Below are positions 48,801 to 60,180 of a stretch of DNA of 64,000 nucleotides, in pieces; positions within the stretch are counted from its first letter, which is position 1, and the number at the start of each line of letters is the position of its first letter. The position numbers were made by a program, and so were the translations under genes. The DNA comes from Sinonovacula constricta (taxonomy: Eukaryota > Mollusca > Bivalvia > Cardiida > Solecurtidae): positions 23,585,363 through 23,649,362 of the forward strand of contig CM017561.1 of assembly GCA_007844125.1 (NCBI GenBank). The letters run 5' to 3'. The notes under the pieces were generated by a model, which worked only from the letters and a program-made list of their open reading frames with translations, did not search any database and was not told the DNA's origin.

Positions 48801-51276
48801 CAATTAAGATTTTTTACTTTTCTACACCTCTGTCAAAACACTATATTGAAATTAGCCACGCACAAGTGCAAACGTGTCGATTAGCAGAATTAGAGCACCT
48901 GTTTCTTATTAATTATGCAGGCCCCACCTACTGTATTGTTTTTCTCCTAGCAGAAGGTAATTGATGCGTGTGTGGGGGGAATCTCTTCTCATTAACATGC
49001 AGACTCCTCCCATTGTCGTCTTTTCTCGCTTCGTATGAAGCTGTATGCGATTTTGACTGGCGCGCGGGTAGAAATGGTCACAATCAAAATGACCCTTGCC
49101 GCTTTATTGATGTGCGTCAGGGGTATTTCCGAATTTTCTTGCGTCAAAACCCGGGAGTTCAGGTCAACCGAACGCCCTGTACAGTATAATAATAAAATGA
49201 TTTAGAAGTGAGAGTTGGAGTTATTTTTCCTTTGAATTACAGAATGTATTTACCATAACAAATTTTGTTATTTTAATCTGCCTAGTTATAGTTTGTGTTA
49301 TCTTAAATTGTCATATAATACAATGTTTTATTGCAATCTCAGGTCAGTATTGGCAGTCCAGTTTAATTATCTAGCATGTGTTGTATTGTTAGGGTGACAG
49401 AGGAGAGAATTGTGAAGGATGTGATCTGTTTCCACCCAGGTGATTTCACCCAGCTAGTTGACATGTTACAGTTGGATCTTCACGAACCCCCAGTCTCGCA
49501 AGTATGTCACTTCACATCTCTCTTAAATAGGGTTGGCAGAGGTTAAGATTAAAGTAACAGGTTAATATCTTCTGTGTAGATTAACTTGTAGACTATCACC
49601 TGCATCTCTTCATACTTAGATATGTCGATCTTTTTTAACTTTACTTCATGGGCTTAGCACTATTCCCTCTAGCACTTTGAAATCTATATTTAATATTCTT
49701 TATTGTTTAAAAATGTTAAATATTTAAATATAATAAATAAATAAAAATAAGTAAATATAAATAAAAATAATTTATATTAATTCTCCCAACATTTGATATA
49801 ATAACCAAACGTTAATATATTTTTAAACATAATTATAAACCATAATTCATTCTCATTTGTTAAATAATAGCTAATAATAAAAATAAATATCTCAAGTTTT
49901 CCACTGTAATATGAACTATAAATAATATGTTTATATCTTCACAGTGTGTCACTTGGGTAGAGGATGCCAAGCTGAACTACCTGCATCGTGAAGGCGTCCG
50001 TTATGCTAGAATCTATCTCCGTGACAATGACATCTACTTCATCCCCCGCAATGTTGTCCATCAGTTCAAGACAGTGTCAGCTGTGACGAGTGTAGCCTGG
50101 CATGTTCGTCTGGCCCAGTATTACCCAGAGATGCAGAATGATGCAGAGCTACTGGAGGAGCACAAGAGGCTAGAGGCTGTAATGGCAGAAAACCGAGTAA
50201 AGGAGAAAGAGGAGAAGGCTCGAAAGGAGCGAGAGAAACGTGAGGCAGCTTTACTGGCAAAGGAACGAAAGCTTGAGAAGCAAGCCCTGAAACACACCGC
50301 TTTACACACGGATGAGAATTCCATGAGTAGTCCAAGTCATGCAAAAAAGGCTAAGCATGATAAAACTCCATCAAAACATGCAGATAAGGTAGGTGAATCT
50401 GCCATGGGATCTAATAAATCGGAGAAAGATTCTCATAGTGTGAATAAACCTCAAAGTGCTAAGAAGACTGAGCCAGATGTGGTTTCAGGAGCAGGTATGT
50501 GTGTTCCCGAGGGAAAAAGTCTCTTAAAGAGTGTTACAGATGCAAAATCGCGTGGGGAAGTGACACCTGTGAAACAGAAATCAGTCAGTGAAGTTATAAC
50601 TACTCAGGACAATTCAATTCTGTCTCGACCAGACATGGCAAACGTAAAGAAGCAGCTTATTATTAAAGACAGCCCTGATAAACATGACAGAGGAAAAGAT
50701 AAAGAGTTAAAATCAGGACCCACAACCTCAATCTCGACAGAAAGTTCATTCTCCTCAGCATCAATATCCCACAAATCCAGCAAGGATCAAAGGCAGCTCT
50801 CCTCGTCAATATCTCCAACAGGATCCAGCAGTTCAGACCCTGCCGGCTCCCCAGGTCAGCTTCCTGCTGATTCTTCCTCCACCTCAGCAACACCATCCTT
50901 CTCCAGTGGGCAAGAACCCTCGAGATCTACCGACACCTATGACAGTGCTGGAGATAGGACAAGAACTCAGAGTGGTGTTGCTAATGATGATGCAAGTATG
51001 GGAAATACTGCCATGCAACAACCTCAATCAGCAGCAAACATGTTTACAGATGACTCCCTCAAATCAGGACATGGAGAAGGAAACATCTCAGAACAAACAA
51101 AATCCTCCTGCACATTCGATGGTGATGGCAGTGTAAAACCTTCCCATGATCTGATGATTAGCATGGAGGTGCATTCAGGAGATAAAGGGAGGGGAGATAA
51201 CTTAATCGATGCATCACTGTCTTCAGTTGACAAAGGTCCTGCTTCAGTTCAGTATGAAACGATGGACACAGCATAG
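42272..51276 (+). CDS. RSBN1: RSBN1/KDM9-family JmjC histone demethylase (5 exons)
   Basis: Exons are 42272-42845, 44537-46940, 48120-48287, 49393-49501 and 49945-51276. All introns are GT-AG with matching phases, giving 1528 residues and a stop. The N-terminus is disordered with basic stretches ([11 protein letters not shown]), then a Lys/His-rich tract and a long Ser/Lys-rich low-complexity region. The conserved core runs from about 784 ([20 protein letters not shown]) to about 1150 ([11 protein letters not shown]). His1022 and Asp1024 (CHADH) and His1124 (NVVHQF) fit the JmjC Fe(II) triad. A charged coiled coil (about 1155-1200) and a Ser-rich tail follow. DPY-21/RSBN1 proteins demethylate H4K20me2 to me1 in the nucleus. 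It is about twice as long as human RSBN1 because of the disordered parts. ATG 42272 has A at -3 and G at +4. Confidence 0.94.
43128..44369. mobile_element. 1.24-kb element with terminal inverted repeats, RSBN1 intron 1
   Basis: The left end reads TAAGGCC, an A-run, then TCTGTGTTTAGGGGAAC. The right end reversed reads TTAGGCCT, an A-run, then TCTGTGTTTCAGGGAAC. That makes inverted ends of about 35 bp. Just inside both ends are GGTAGGGT-type words (TTAGGTAGGGTAGG and TTAGGTAGGGTCGG) in the same orientation. The 90-codon frame 44016-44288 and its reverse shadow are unrecognised. The class of element is unknown. Confidence 0.6.
44537..46940 (+). CDS. RSBN1: RSBN1 exon 2
   Basis: Residues 192-992 plus two bases. 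Opens with [20 protein letters not shown] and a His-rich run ([11 protein letters not shown]), then a Lys/Ser/Asp-rich region, [18 protein letters not shown], and the start of the conserved core. The core includes [35 protein letters not shown] and [16 protein letters not shown]. Donor AAAAG|GTTAGT. Confidence 0.94.
48120..48287 (+). CDS. RSBN1: RSBN1 exon 3
   Basis: Residues 993-1048 plus two bases. Carries [20 protein letters not shown] and [20 protein letters not shown], with the HxD pair. Acceptor T-run TTTTAG, donor AAAA|GTAAGG. Confidence 0.92.
48640..49190. promoter_or_regulatory. Candidate cis-regulatory block in RSBN1 intron 3
   Basis: This stretch is less AT-rich and more complex than the surrounding intron. 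It packs homeodomain-like TTAATTA, ATTAATTATGCA, TTAATTGC and CAATTAAG sites with an E-box CACCTG and GATTAGC words. It has no open frame longer than 73 codons and no repeat partner in the window. Similar site mixtures are common in animal developmental enhancers. Function is inferred from composition only. Confidence 0.3.
49393..49501 (+). CDS. RSBN1: RSBN1 exon 4
   Basis: Residues 1049-1085: [20 protein letters not shown] then [16 protein letters not shown]. Found by splicing between exons 3 and 5; phase 0 at its end. Donor CAA|GTATGT. Confidence 0.93.
49945..51276 (+). CDS. RSBN1: RSBN1 exon 5 with stop
   Basis: Residues 1086-1528. [40 protein letters not shown] and [11 protein letters not shown] finish the catalytic core. 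A 45-residue highly charged helix ([20 protein letters not shown]) and a Ser/Thr-rich tail follow, with the stop at 51274-51276. Confidence 0.95.
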   Translation, partial: CVTWVEDAKLNYLHREGVRYARIYLRDNDIYFIPRNVVHQFKTVSAVTSVAWHVRLAQYYPEMQNDAELLEEHKRLEAVMAENRVKEKEEKARKEREKREAALLAKERKLEKQALKHTALHTDENSMSSPSHAKKAKHDKTPSKHADKVGESAMGSNKSEKDSHSVNKPQSAKKTEPDVVSGAGMCVPEGKSLLKSVTDAKSRGEVTPVKQKSVSEVITTQDNSILSRPDMANVKKQLIIKDSPDKHDRGKDKELKSGPTTSISTESSFSSASISHKSSKDQRQLSSSISPTGSSSSDPAGSPGQLPADSSSTSATPSFSSGQEPSRSTDTYDSAGDRTRTQSGVANDDASMGNTAMQQPQSAANMFTDDSLKSGHGEGNISEQTKSSCTFDGDGSVKPSHDLMISMEVHSGDKGRGDNLIDASLSSVDKGPASVQYETMDTA

Positions 51277-51313
51277 ATATAATTTAAAAAGATGTTCATT
51301 TGTAGAAAATGTT

Positions 51314-51819
51314 TTAAAGGTGGTATCTGGCAGTACGACTATATTTAATACATTTAACACTTACTCCTGTGTCTGGGAATTTTGGCATTATGTCTGCCTA
51401 AATGCATATTTAACTCTTTGTAATGACGATCTTAAACACTACCTCAATGGATAGACAGTACCCTTCATGAAAAACTAGCTCTGAATGTTCGTTTTCTCCA
51501 ACCCTTCAAATAGGCACTATTGGGATTTTCTGCTTAATATAGATGTCTTCATCAGAGTTTTGAGTCTTTTGTTTACATGCTTGCAGTAAGTAGTCATGTG
51601 GATTAGTCAAGCACCTTTGGTTTTAAAAAAGGCTAGCTATGCTTGTTAGGCAAAGATAGCAATGACTTATTTGTGATAGGGATTAAGATAATAATACACT
51701 TTTCACACAGATCTAAGGCATCAATTAACAGTATTTCCCAGGACCTTTTCAGGACACAATAACCTTACCTGGTTGAGAAGAAAAAACGTGCAGTCAACAC
51801 TGTCAGATACCAACTTTAA
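51314..51819 (+). mobile_element. MITE family A, complete 506-bp copy
   Basis: Flanked by TTAA on both sides (51314-51317 and 51816-51819). Ends are AGGTGGTATCTGGCAGT and, inverted, AGTTGGTATCTGACAGT (14 of 17 identical). No coding capacity. It serves as the reference for copies at 3579, 18236, 19236 and 30798. The TTAA duplication suggests mobilisation by a piggyBac-type transposase, none of which is present here. Confidence 0.7.
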
Positions 51820-53244
51820 TTGGGAACTTACTTTTCTGATCACGTGAATTTTAATTTGTAAAAGACACAACAACAACAGATTATTTGCCAATTTATTTAT
51901 TATTATAACAACTTAACAACTCCTTTAATGTTTTTTTGGTCATATTTACATCTTTAAAAGTGCAACAAAGTTGGTTTGCTTAATTTAAGAGTTCTGCCTA
52001 CTGCCAGCAATTGTAATGTTTGTTATTTGCCGTTTCATAACAAATAGAAAGTTGTTGCATGTGTAATGAAATCTTCCTCTCTTTTTCTTTAACACATTAT
52101 ACAGAAACCAGTAGCTGGTAGTGGCATTGTGTAGTGTTTGCTTTTCTTAGCACAAATGATCATTTACTATCACTTGTACCTTTGACTCGAACTTTTTAGG
52201 TACACATTTTCAGCAATATTGTAAGGAAATCATTTCCGGTATATATATATTTCCTTTAAATTGTATGTTGACAAGTTACTGCCAGAAGTTTGATTCATTT
52301 TTTGTAACCTATGATGAAATATAATGTCATGTTCAGTGTTGCATCTAGGCTGAGGATTTGTGGGATATCTCCAGTATGCAGTACAGTTTCATTTTGCTAC
52401 ATAAAATAAAATCAAGCGTATATCTGGTCCCCAATTTATTGTATCTTTGGCTTGATCCTGTTTAAGATTATATTTTCCTATGTTCATTCAAATTACAATA
52501 CCTGAGTGAGGTCTGCACTTCAGTGCTTGAATTTGTGTACAATGTCACAATAATGCATATTAGATACGTTTTTATCACTCCAATGCAAAATGAAATGCAA
52601 AAGCAGTTTGCAAAGCGGCGAACATTATGTCCATTTTACATTTTAGCAGAGGGATGACAAAGAATTGTTGAATGCTGCATGGAATAAGATAATTGATAAC
52701 AAAATCCAACAATAATTATTATCTTTAATGGAAAGCCTGACCGCCTACAAAATGGGAGGAAAACAAAAGTAGGGTTAAAATCCTCTTTATCAACTATTTG
52801 CTTTTAATTAGAGTTATGATGTGTACTTGTATTTAGGTCAAAAGAGAACAGAAGTAATCAAATGGGTTACAGAATTATAGCTGTGTATAAATTGAACTAG
52901 TAGACATTATGAAATATCCCCAGCCCCACCCCACCATTTCTTAAAACTTCTCTGACCCCAATTTTTTGGTATAGTGAAGGAGTTGGCCCCTATTTCAAAT
53001 TTAATATCTAGATGCAACACTGATGTTTTGTTTTTGTCTTTTTTATTTATGAATGATTTAGTGTGTAATGAATCAATATTGTTTTTTTTATTTAATGCGT
53101 GTTTTGTTAATTGATAAATGCTAGATCACCTCATGTACCAAAAATAAACTAGTCCCCCATTTGGTTGAATTTATAATAAGAAAAATAATTCATGTTGGCT
53201 GAGCTTCATATTTGATCAAATACAAAATTGTACATGTCTCTGCA

Positions 53245-53345
53245 ACTGCCTCCAACTGACCTGTGGTACACTAGTGGTTCTACCCAGACATATGTCTGGG
53301 GTCTTACTCCACCAAAATAGCTGGACAGCACTGTAAAGACCATAA
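53245..53345 (+). mobile_element. SINE 3-prime portion
   Basis: GTGGTTCTACCCAGACATATGTCTGGGGTC matches the tail core of the SINE at 54350 and, reversed, 2331. A short self-complementary CAGACATATGTCTG lies in the middle. The polymerase III head is missing. Confidence 0.6.
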
Positions 53346-54120
53346 CTGATTGCTGTGATGTATTTTAAAAACAAACATGGTTTTGTGTAAATTATTTACG
53401 ATCCACAAAATGAATTGTAGAATTGTACCTTGAATTATTTTTCATTATATGCCTGGTAGATATAATGATGCGACATAGTGCAATTAATTGTTAAACAGCT
53501 TTACAGCCATAGACAATTTAAATCATACCTATATGGCTGAGCCTGCTAAGCAAGATCTGGATCTTCACTTTTTACCATCCTGACCAAAACTGTTACCATT
53601 CACATCCTATTGTTCAATTATAAATGAGAATTAAGCATGATGTATCAATTTATCAAGTTAAGAGTTAAAAGTGACTATATTGCTCGCCTTAAGTCTGTTT
53701 TATTGTCAAGTTTCATATGTTTTGTTTGACAGACTTTGTGTAAGTGCAATACTCTATCTTCTTTTCTTTCTCTGATACTGTTCTGTCTAGAAATGTGTTA
53801 ACAGTGCGGCAAACATGACAACATTTTTTGCAGATGTCCTTTCTTTTTGTTCAGATTGTTTATACATTTTGTGTAAATATCATTAGTTTTAAGGCTAATG
53901 AATTGAGGGCTTTAGAAAGCATCTCAGTTCTATATTGTTTTTATTGTAGACATGGCCTTCTTTAATACTGATATGTTGTTTCAAAATTTGATATAAGGCC
54001 CATCTGATGCTTTGAAGTAATTAAGTCTGTAGATTTAAACATATGTTTTGATGTTATTTAACTGATAATCTTAAATGTTTTAAAAGTTGAGTTAAATGCA
54101 AAATTGAGAAGATTGAATGA

Positions 54121-54126
54121 AATAAA
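54121..54126 (+). terminator. RSBN1: Candidate polyadenylation signal of RSBN1
   Basis: AATAAA with a TG-rich element about 30 bp downstream; the most 3-prime such site before the next repeat. Confidence 0.4.
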
Positions 54127-54349
54127 CCAAAAAATGTAATAGCATTGCATTGATGTTGATTGGTTTATGTTACTTGGTTCATGTAATTAGGTTCTTGTTT
54201 TCCGTCTTATTGTTTTTTTACATTCTTATTCTGGTGTATTTTTTAATTTTATTTTCATGGCATATTAAAGTCTTTGCAAGAGACTTGCTTTATTTAGCCA
54301 ATCACATGAAAGTTTCAAATTTTTAATCTCCACATCATATGGTAATTTT

Positions 54350-54545
54350 GGCACCCGTGGCCAAGCAGTTAGTGTCTGCAATTCCTCAGCCCCTCACCGC
54401 TTAGGTTTAAGGGCCTATCGAGGTGAGAACTTTCATGTGAGGTGGTGTTGTTCCAGCTACACTGTAGTGTGTCAGTGGTTCTACCCAGACATAAGTCTTT
54501 CCTCCAGCACTGATTAGCTGGGCATCCCCAATATGACTGTAAAAG
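54350..54545 (+). mobile_element. tRNA-derived SINE, most complete copy
   Basis: The A box TGGCCAAGCAG (54358-54368) and a B-box-like GGTTTAAGGGCC (54404-54415) are 46 bp apart. Then come GAGAACTTTCATGTGAGG, GTGGTTCTACCCAGACATAA and a CTGTAAAAG tail. It shares head and tail with 2331-2506 and the partial copies. Confidence 0.7.
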
Positions 54546-57478
54546 TGAACATGTGATGGGACAAAAACATGTATAATTTAAGCATTTAGCAAATGTTATA
54601 AATAATCATGATGGAAATTATGAATTAACTTCAGTTTAAAGACTGTTGTATGTTTAAAAATTAACATTCAACAATTAACATTCAACATTTTGTTCAATAA
54701 TGAGATGTTATGTGAGGTTTGTTTTCATGTCATTTTTTTTTTTCCGCAGATGCTTGTTAATGTTCCTTGATGAAATGATTAGCTGATACATAAATGTTGA
54801 TTTGTTTACATATTATTAACATATGATCGTCTTTGTGGGGTCTTCTATTGCAGATAAAAAAATGAAATTAAAATGTATCCAGTGTATATAAAAATGAATG
54901 TTGCTTTTTTAAAGAATTGGTTTAAGATCTTTTAAGAAATGCCTATTCATTACCTCATAACTGTGCAAATGAAACATTTTATTTATTTATCTGTCTTTGT
55001 TTTTAAACAGAATTCTAGCTTAAGTCGAATAATATCAAGCGTAAAGCAACACAAGCCAAACAGAAATAATCTTTATAACTGTTTATTGTCATTTATTGTT
55101 AATCATATCTAAAGTAAAACAACTAGTGTTAAAAGCTTTAAAAATTAGTTACAATTAAAACTGGAATTTGTAGTAAAGGTTAGTACTGATCTGAGGTCTT
55201 TGTGATTTTCAACATAAATTTATAAGGTATAAGGTATCATAGTAGCTTTAAACTAAATTTTTATGAAATGGTTATTTTTGTTAGAGTGTAACATGGCTAT
55301 TTACTTATGAAATGATAACACTGTCAGTATTTGGGTGGGTTTTTTTTCTTAATAGTTCTAATAACATTGCTGCAGCATTTGTGTTTATTGCATCTCTTTC
55401 CTGATAGTTGAGAAGAAAGTTGCAAAGTTTAAATGGTCATTCATTTAAGTTAGAGGGTGCTAAATTCCTGTAATATCAGAAATATGAGACCTCGGATGTT
55501 CACTAGACCCCCAAAGGGTTCTTGAACGAGGAATTCATAAACAAAGTCTTACTGTTTCTGCATATCTGTGTACTTCTGAAAACTACTCGGCCTATCTGAT
55601 TCAGAGAAGGATCATAAAAAACTTATAGGCATTTAAATTTTAGAAGTTTAACCAAGAGATGACTCATTTACAACTTGTCATCCAGATCACTGCAAACCCT
55701 GATATAGATTAATATATGCTTTCAGATTATACACAGAACAGACAAAACTGAAACTATCAATGTCTAAACAATCGGACATGAATTGGTCATGTTTCAGTAT
55801 ACATGATTAAGTGTCTGTACCGTTTATTATTTAAACATTATTGAGACACATTGCAGCCTGTTCACATTGTGAATACTGCATTTAGAAATTCACTACCTCT
55901 TCCAAATTTAGTAATGTTTGCAAGTTTCCTTGACAACCACCATCAATACTTAGATGGCAGATACACCTTCTTGTGACATCAATGATGTTAGGTTCAAATT
56001 GTTTGTTTTTCTATCCAACAATCTTAGATTTTTTTATACCAATAATCCCCATGATTATAAAGTTATTTTGTATTCAAAAATGTTTGCAACGCAAAAGGAA
56101 CAACTTTGCTTGTAGAAAGTATATGTAAGATTTTCGTATTATAAAGGTCGATTATTCAATTGAGTTGTCAAAAAAGCAAAAACACATTTAAACTTAAGTA
56201 ACATATCATAGATTTTATGTTTTATTAAAAAAAAAAATTAAATACACTTACTATTTGCATTTTTATGTTAAGATGGCGAGTGTTTTTAACAAGTTGAAGT
56301 TAATTATCAAAATGTTTATAGTGTAAACAAAAAATATTGAATTTTATTCAGATAAATATTTGGTCATGTTAAAGTGCATAAAACATGTGAGTAAGATTCA
56401 GTTCTCAATACTTGAGTGGTTTTTATCCATAGTGTCAGTCGCAAGCTTGCAATGCTGTGCATGTATAAAACCTTCAGTACCCATAAACTGCACATACGGT
56501 ATATTGTTGATGGAAGTATTGTTACTGTATCGGTATCATTGCCTCAGTATGAGTGTTATGTTAACATGTCCACCCCTGTCTCTGCAAAATTTGTTTCTTA
56601 ATTATCCTTAAGGTTCAAGAAATTTATGCAATTTTATCAGCAATCCTTCATGGCTGTGGTGGATGGTTACCTTTGGGAGTTTGTTAGCCTTTACAATGAG
56701 ATTTATTTACATTAAGTGCAAGAAATAGAATGTTAATTAAACATTTCCAGAACACTTAAGTGCTACAGGATTCCTGTTCTTTATGTTGTGTTCACAGTAT
56801 AAAGTGTTGCAATCCCCCCATTACTACTCTGGATATTTCACAGATATTTCGGCAAGTTGTTGAAGGACCATAATTTACATTAATTGCTTTATTACGTTTG
56901 CATGATTTGAAGTAGGATACTTAGTCAAATCATAGAAAGAAAGAAACCCTTTTGAATAACCTAAAGGCCATATCTATAAAGCAACCTTCTCCAAACTTGG
57001 TCAGATTTTTGCATGAAATCTTAAAGAAGCCCCAAGCTAAGAGACATTAGTCAAAAAGCATATTTATACTTCTAGTTTCTGTTAAGTTTTTTGATGGGAA
57101 ACCAATCAGTTATTCAAATACATTTCTCAATAATTATGTTTAGTTTGTAAAATTGAAAACAAAATCTTTTAATATTGTTATAGGAGGCATTATAATGAAT
57201 ATTGATTACTTTCTTGACAAGTATATATATATTTATTAGTTAAAATGGAATTTACTGCCATTATTTCTCATGACTTGCATTGTATGGCTAGACCTAAAGC
57301 ATCTCATATATTGTTATTCCCCCACCCATTTTTCCTTTGTTAAGAGTTATAAATGGTTGTTGATTATAATTTTTTATATTATGTACAATTTGTGACTTGT
57401 AAAAATGTCTAGAATAAATGTCTACCTGTAAAAAGGACTTTAACAGTTTTATTTTTATCCATGTAATACTGCCCATTA
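54546..57478. other. AT-rich intergenic region, no gene recognised
   Basis: Small frames such as 56360-56611 have no start context or family. No tandem repeat or terminal repeats could be supported. Confidence 0.4.
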
Positions 57479-57486
57479 AAAACAGC

Positions 57487-57818
57487 CAGCAACCATATTT
57501 TATTACAGTGTATCGACAAGAGACCACATTCGGTCAAAGTATTTTAATGTCAATAACATGTACGAACTGTTTAGAACAGTGTCAGATTCTAAACTTGTTT
57601 GCTTCTTGAACGAGATTAGTATTCTTAATAAGTTAAAAAAAATTAAACTGTTTATTTACCAACCATTATACATTTTTAAACCATTTAATTTATTCACCTA
57701 TTTTCAATTGTAGTTTACATTATTTTACCTGATTATTCTCTATTCATATTAAACTGCTTTGTACTCGGCGCAATTATGACCTGTTAAGTGTCGGTATGCC
57801 GTAAAACCCAAATAAATG
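57487..57818 (+). mobile_element. 5-prime-truncated I-type copy with 8-bp target duplication
   Basis: Collinear with 11827-12205. It decodes to the last residues of pol (SKYFNVNN-like, then LVCFLNEISILNKL) followed by the same 3-prime end TGTCGGTATGCCG and TAAAACCC. AAAACAGC stands on both sides (57479-57486 and 57819-57826). About 330 bp of the 5.7-kb element was copied, a typical 5-prime truncation. Confidence 0.82.
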
Positions 57819-57828
57819 AAAACAGCTA

Positions 57829-58690
57829 ACTCTTAGCATGCTGAGCACAACTTGCTCAGGCAAGTAATTGGCATCTTGGCATATCCTGCTCAGACAATAA
57901 GTTTGTATCTGAGCACAACCTGCTCAGGCAAGTAATTGGCATCTTGGCATATCCTGCTCAGGAAATTAAAATGTATCTGAGCACAACCTGCTCAGGCAAT
58001 TAGTTGGCATCTAAGTGTGACCTGCTCAGGCAAGTTGTTGGCATCTTAGCACAACCTGCTCATTCAAGCACTTGGCATCTGAGCATAACCTGCTCAGGTA
58101 AGTTCTTTGCATCTGAGCACAACTGCTCATGCAAGTAATTGGCATCTGAGCACAACCTGCTCAGGCAAAAAGTTGGCATCTAAGTGCAACCAGCTCAGGC
58201 AAGCCTAGGCATCTAAGTGAAACCTGCTCAGGCAAATAGTTGGCATCTAAGCGCAGCCTGCTCAGGCAAGTACTTGGCATCTGAGCATAACCTGCTTAGG
58301 TTAGTAGTTGGCATCTGAGCACAGCCTGCTAAGGCAAGTAATTGGAATCTTAGCACAACCTGGTTAGGCAAGTAGTTGGCATCTTATTGCAACCTGCTCA
58401 GGCAAGTATTTGGCATCTAAGTGCAACCTGCTCAAGCAAGTAATTGGCATCTAAGCATGGCCTGCTTGGCAAGTAGTCTGCATCTAACTGCAACCTGCTC
58501 GGCAAGTAGTTGGCATTTAAGTGCAGCCTGCTCAGGCAAGTAGTTTGCATCCGAGCACAACCTGCTCAGGCAAGTATTTGGCATCTAACCACAGCCTGCT
58601 CAGGCAGGTAGTTGGCATCTAAGTGCAACCTGCTCAAACAATTAAATGGCATCTTAGCATAACCGGCTCAAGCAAGTAGTTGGCATTTAG
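57829..58690. repeat. 35-bp tandem array
   Basis: About 24 copies of a 34-36-bp unit close to GAGCACAACCTGCTCAGGCA then AGTAATTGGCATCT. Units are fairly diverged (GTGCAACC, GCATAACC and GCACAGCC variants). Begins directly after the truncated I-type copy. Confidence 0.92.
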
Positions 58691-59124
58691 ATCAACCAGC
58701 TCCAGAGCAGATCTGCATAATTTGCTGCAGTTAGCAAAATTGTTACTTTTGCATGTAGTTTGTATGCAAAAAACAAGTACCCGGTACAATTGTATAATGC
58801 TTAGTAATAAATGTAGCAGCAGCACTGTGTGTAAATGTCAGTCCATTCATCCAGTTTCCATATCATAACCATTGTATTCATATTATTGAAATTATTATTA
58901 TTAATCAAACTTTGCCCTCTAACAGACGTTTACATATTTACAAGTGCAAGGTCAAATAACCGGTCATATTTAAGACCATTCCTTACAAATAGCTACTCAT
59001 GCTATTAGCGTCTCATCTAAGCCATTTTCAACAGGTGCTCACAATTCACAAATTACTGATACACACTTGAAGTTGCGTCCCGCATACTATTTGGATCACT
59101 CAAAGTCAGGAAGATCTTACATGA
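58691..59124. other. Spacer between arrays, nothing recognised
   Basis: Non-repetitive DNA with short unsupported frames on both strands. Confidence 0.35.
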
Positions 59125-60180
59125 AGAATGTGTAAGTTGTGAAGCTTACATCACCAGTGGTGTCTTGGTGCATTTGTAAGTTGTGAAGCTAACATCACCA
59201 ATGGTGTCTTGGTGCATTTGTAAGTTGTGAAGCATACATCACCAATGGTGTCTTGTTGCATTTGTAAGTTGTGACGCATACATCACCAATGGTGTCTTGT
59301 TGCATTTGTAAGTTGTGAAGCATACATCACCAATGGTGTCTTGGTGCATTTGTAAGTTGTGAAGCATACATCACCAATGGTGTCTTGGTGCATTTGTAAG
59401 TTGTGAAGCATACATCACAAATGGTTTCTTGGTGCATTTGTAAGTTGTGAAGCAAACATCACAAATGGTGTCTTGGTGCATTTGTAAGTTGTGAAGCAAA
59501 CATCACCAATGGTGTCTTGGTGCATTTGTAAGTTGTGAAGCTTACATCACAAATGGTGTGTTGGTGCATTTGTAAATTGTGAAGCATTCATCACAAATGG
59601 TGTCTTGGTGCATTTGTAAAATGTAAAGCATACATTACAAATGATGTCTTGGTGCATTTGTAAGTTGTAAAGCATACATTACAAATGATGTCTTGGTGCA
59701 TTTGTAAGTTGTAAAGCAAACATCACAAATGGTGTCTTGGTGCATTTGTAAGTTGTGAAGTATACATCACCAATGGTGTCTTGGTGCATTTGTAAGTTGT
59801 GAAGCATACATCACCAATGGTGTCTTGGTGCATTTGTAAGTTGTAAAGCAAACATCACAAATGGCGTCTTGGTGCATTTGTAACTTGTGAAGCATACATC
59901 ACAAATGGTGTCTTGTTGCATTTGTAAGTTGTAAAGCATACATCACAAATGGTGTCTTGGTGCATTTTTAAGTTGTGAAGCTTACATCACCAATGGTGTC
60001 TTGGTGAAATTGTAAAATGTAAAGCATACATCACAAATGGTTTCTTGATGCATTTGTAAGTAATTAAGCATACATCACCAAGGGTTGCTTTCTTGACACA
60101 CTGGAAAAGTTGTGAAACATATACCACCAATGGTTGCATTCTTGATGATTTTGCAAGTAATGAAGTATACATCACTGACA
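59125..60180. repeat. 44-bp tandem array
   Basis: About 24 copies of a 44-bp unit containing GTAAGTTGTGAAGCATACAT and CACCAATGGTGTCTTGGTGC. Starts at 59171 and 59215 are exactly 44 bp apart. ACACCATTGGTG-type palindromes (CACCAATGGTG) sit inside each unit. The last three copies, after about 60050, are strongly diverged. Confidence 0.95.

Larger units (their letters stand above)
51277..54140 (+). other. RSBN1: Probable RSBN1 3-prime UTR
   Basis: No intron-like or coding structure follows the stop. AATAAA hexamers occur at 52405, 53143 and 54121. The last is followed within 50 bp by a TG-rich stretch (TTGATGTTGATTGG), making it the best polyadenylation candidate. The UTR length is therefore uncertain, at 1.1 to 2.9 kb. 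Confidence 0.5.

Noticed and set aside
57829..60180. Repeat arrays as CRISPR
   Set aside because: Units are directly adjacent with no unique spacers, there are no cas genes, and the genome is eukaryotic.
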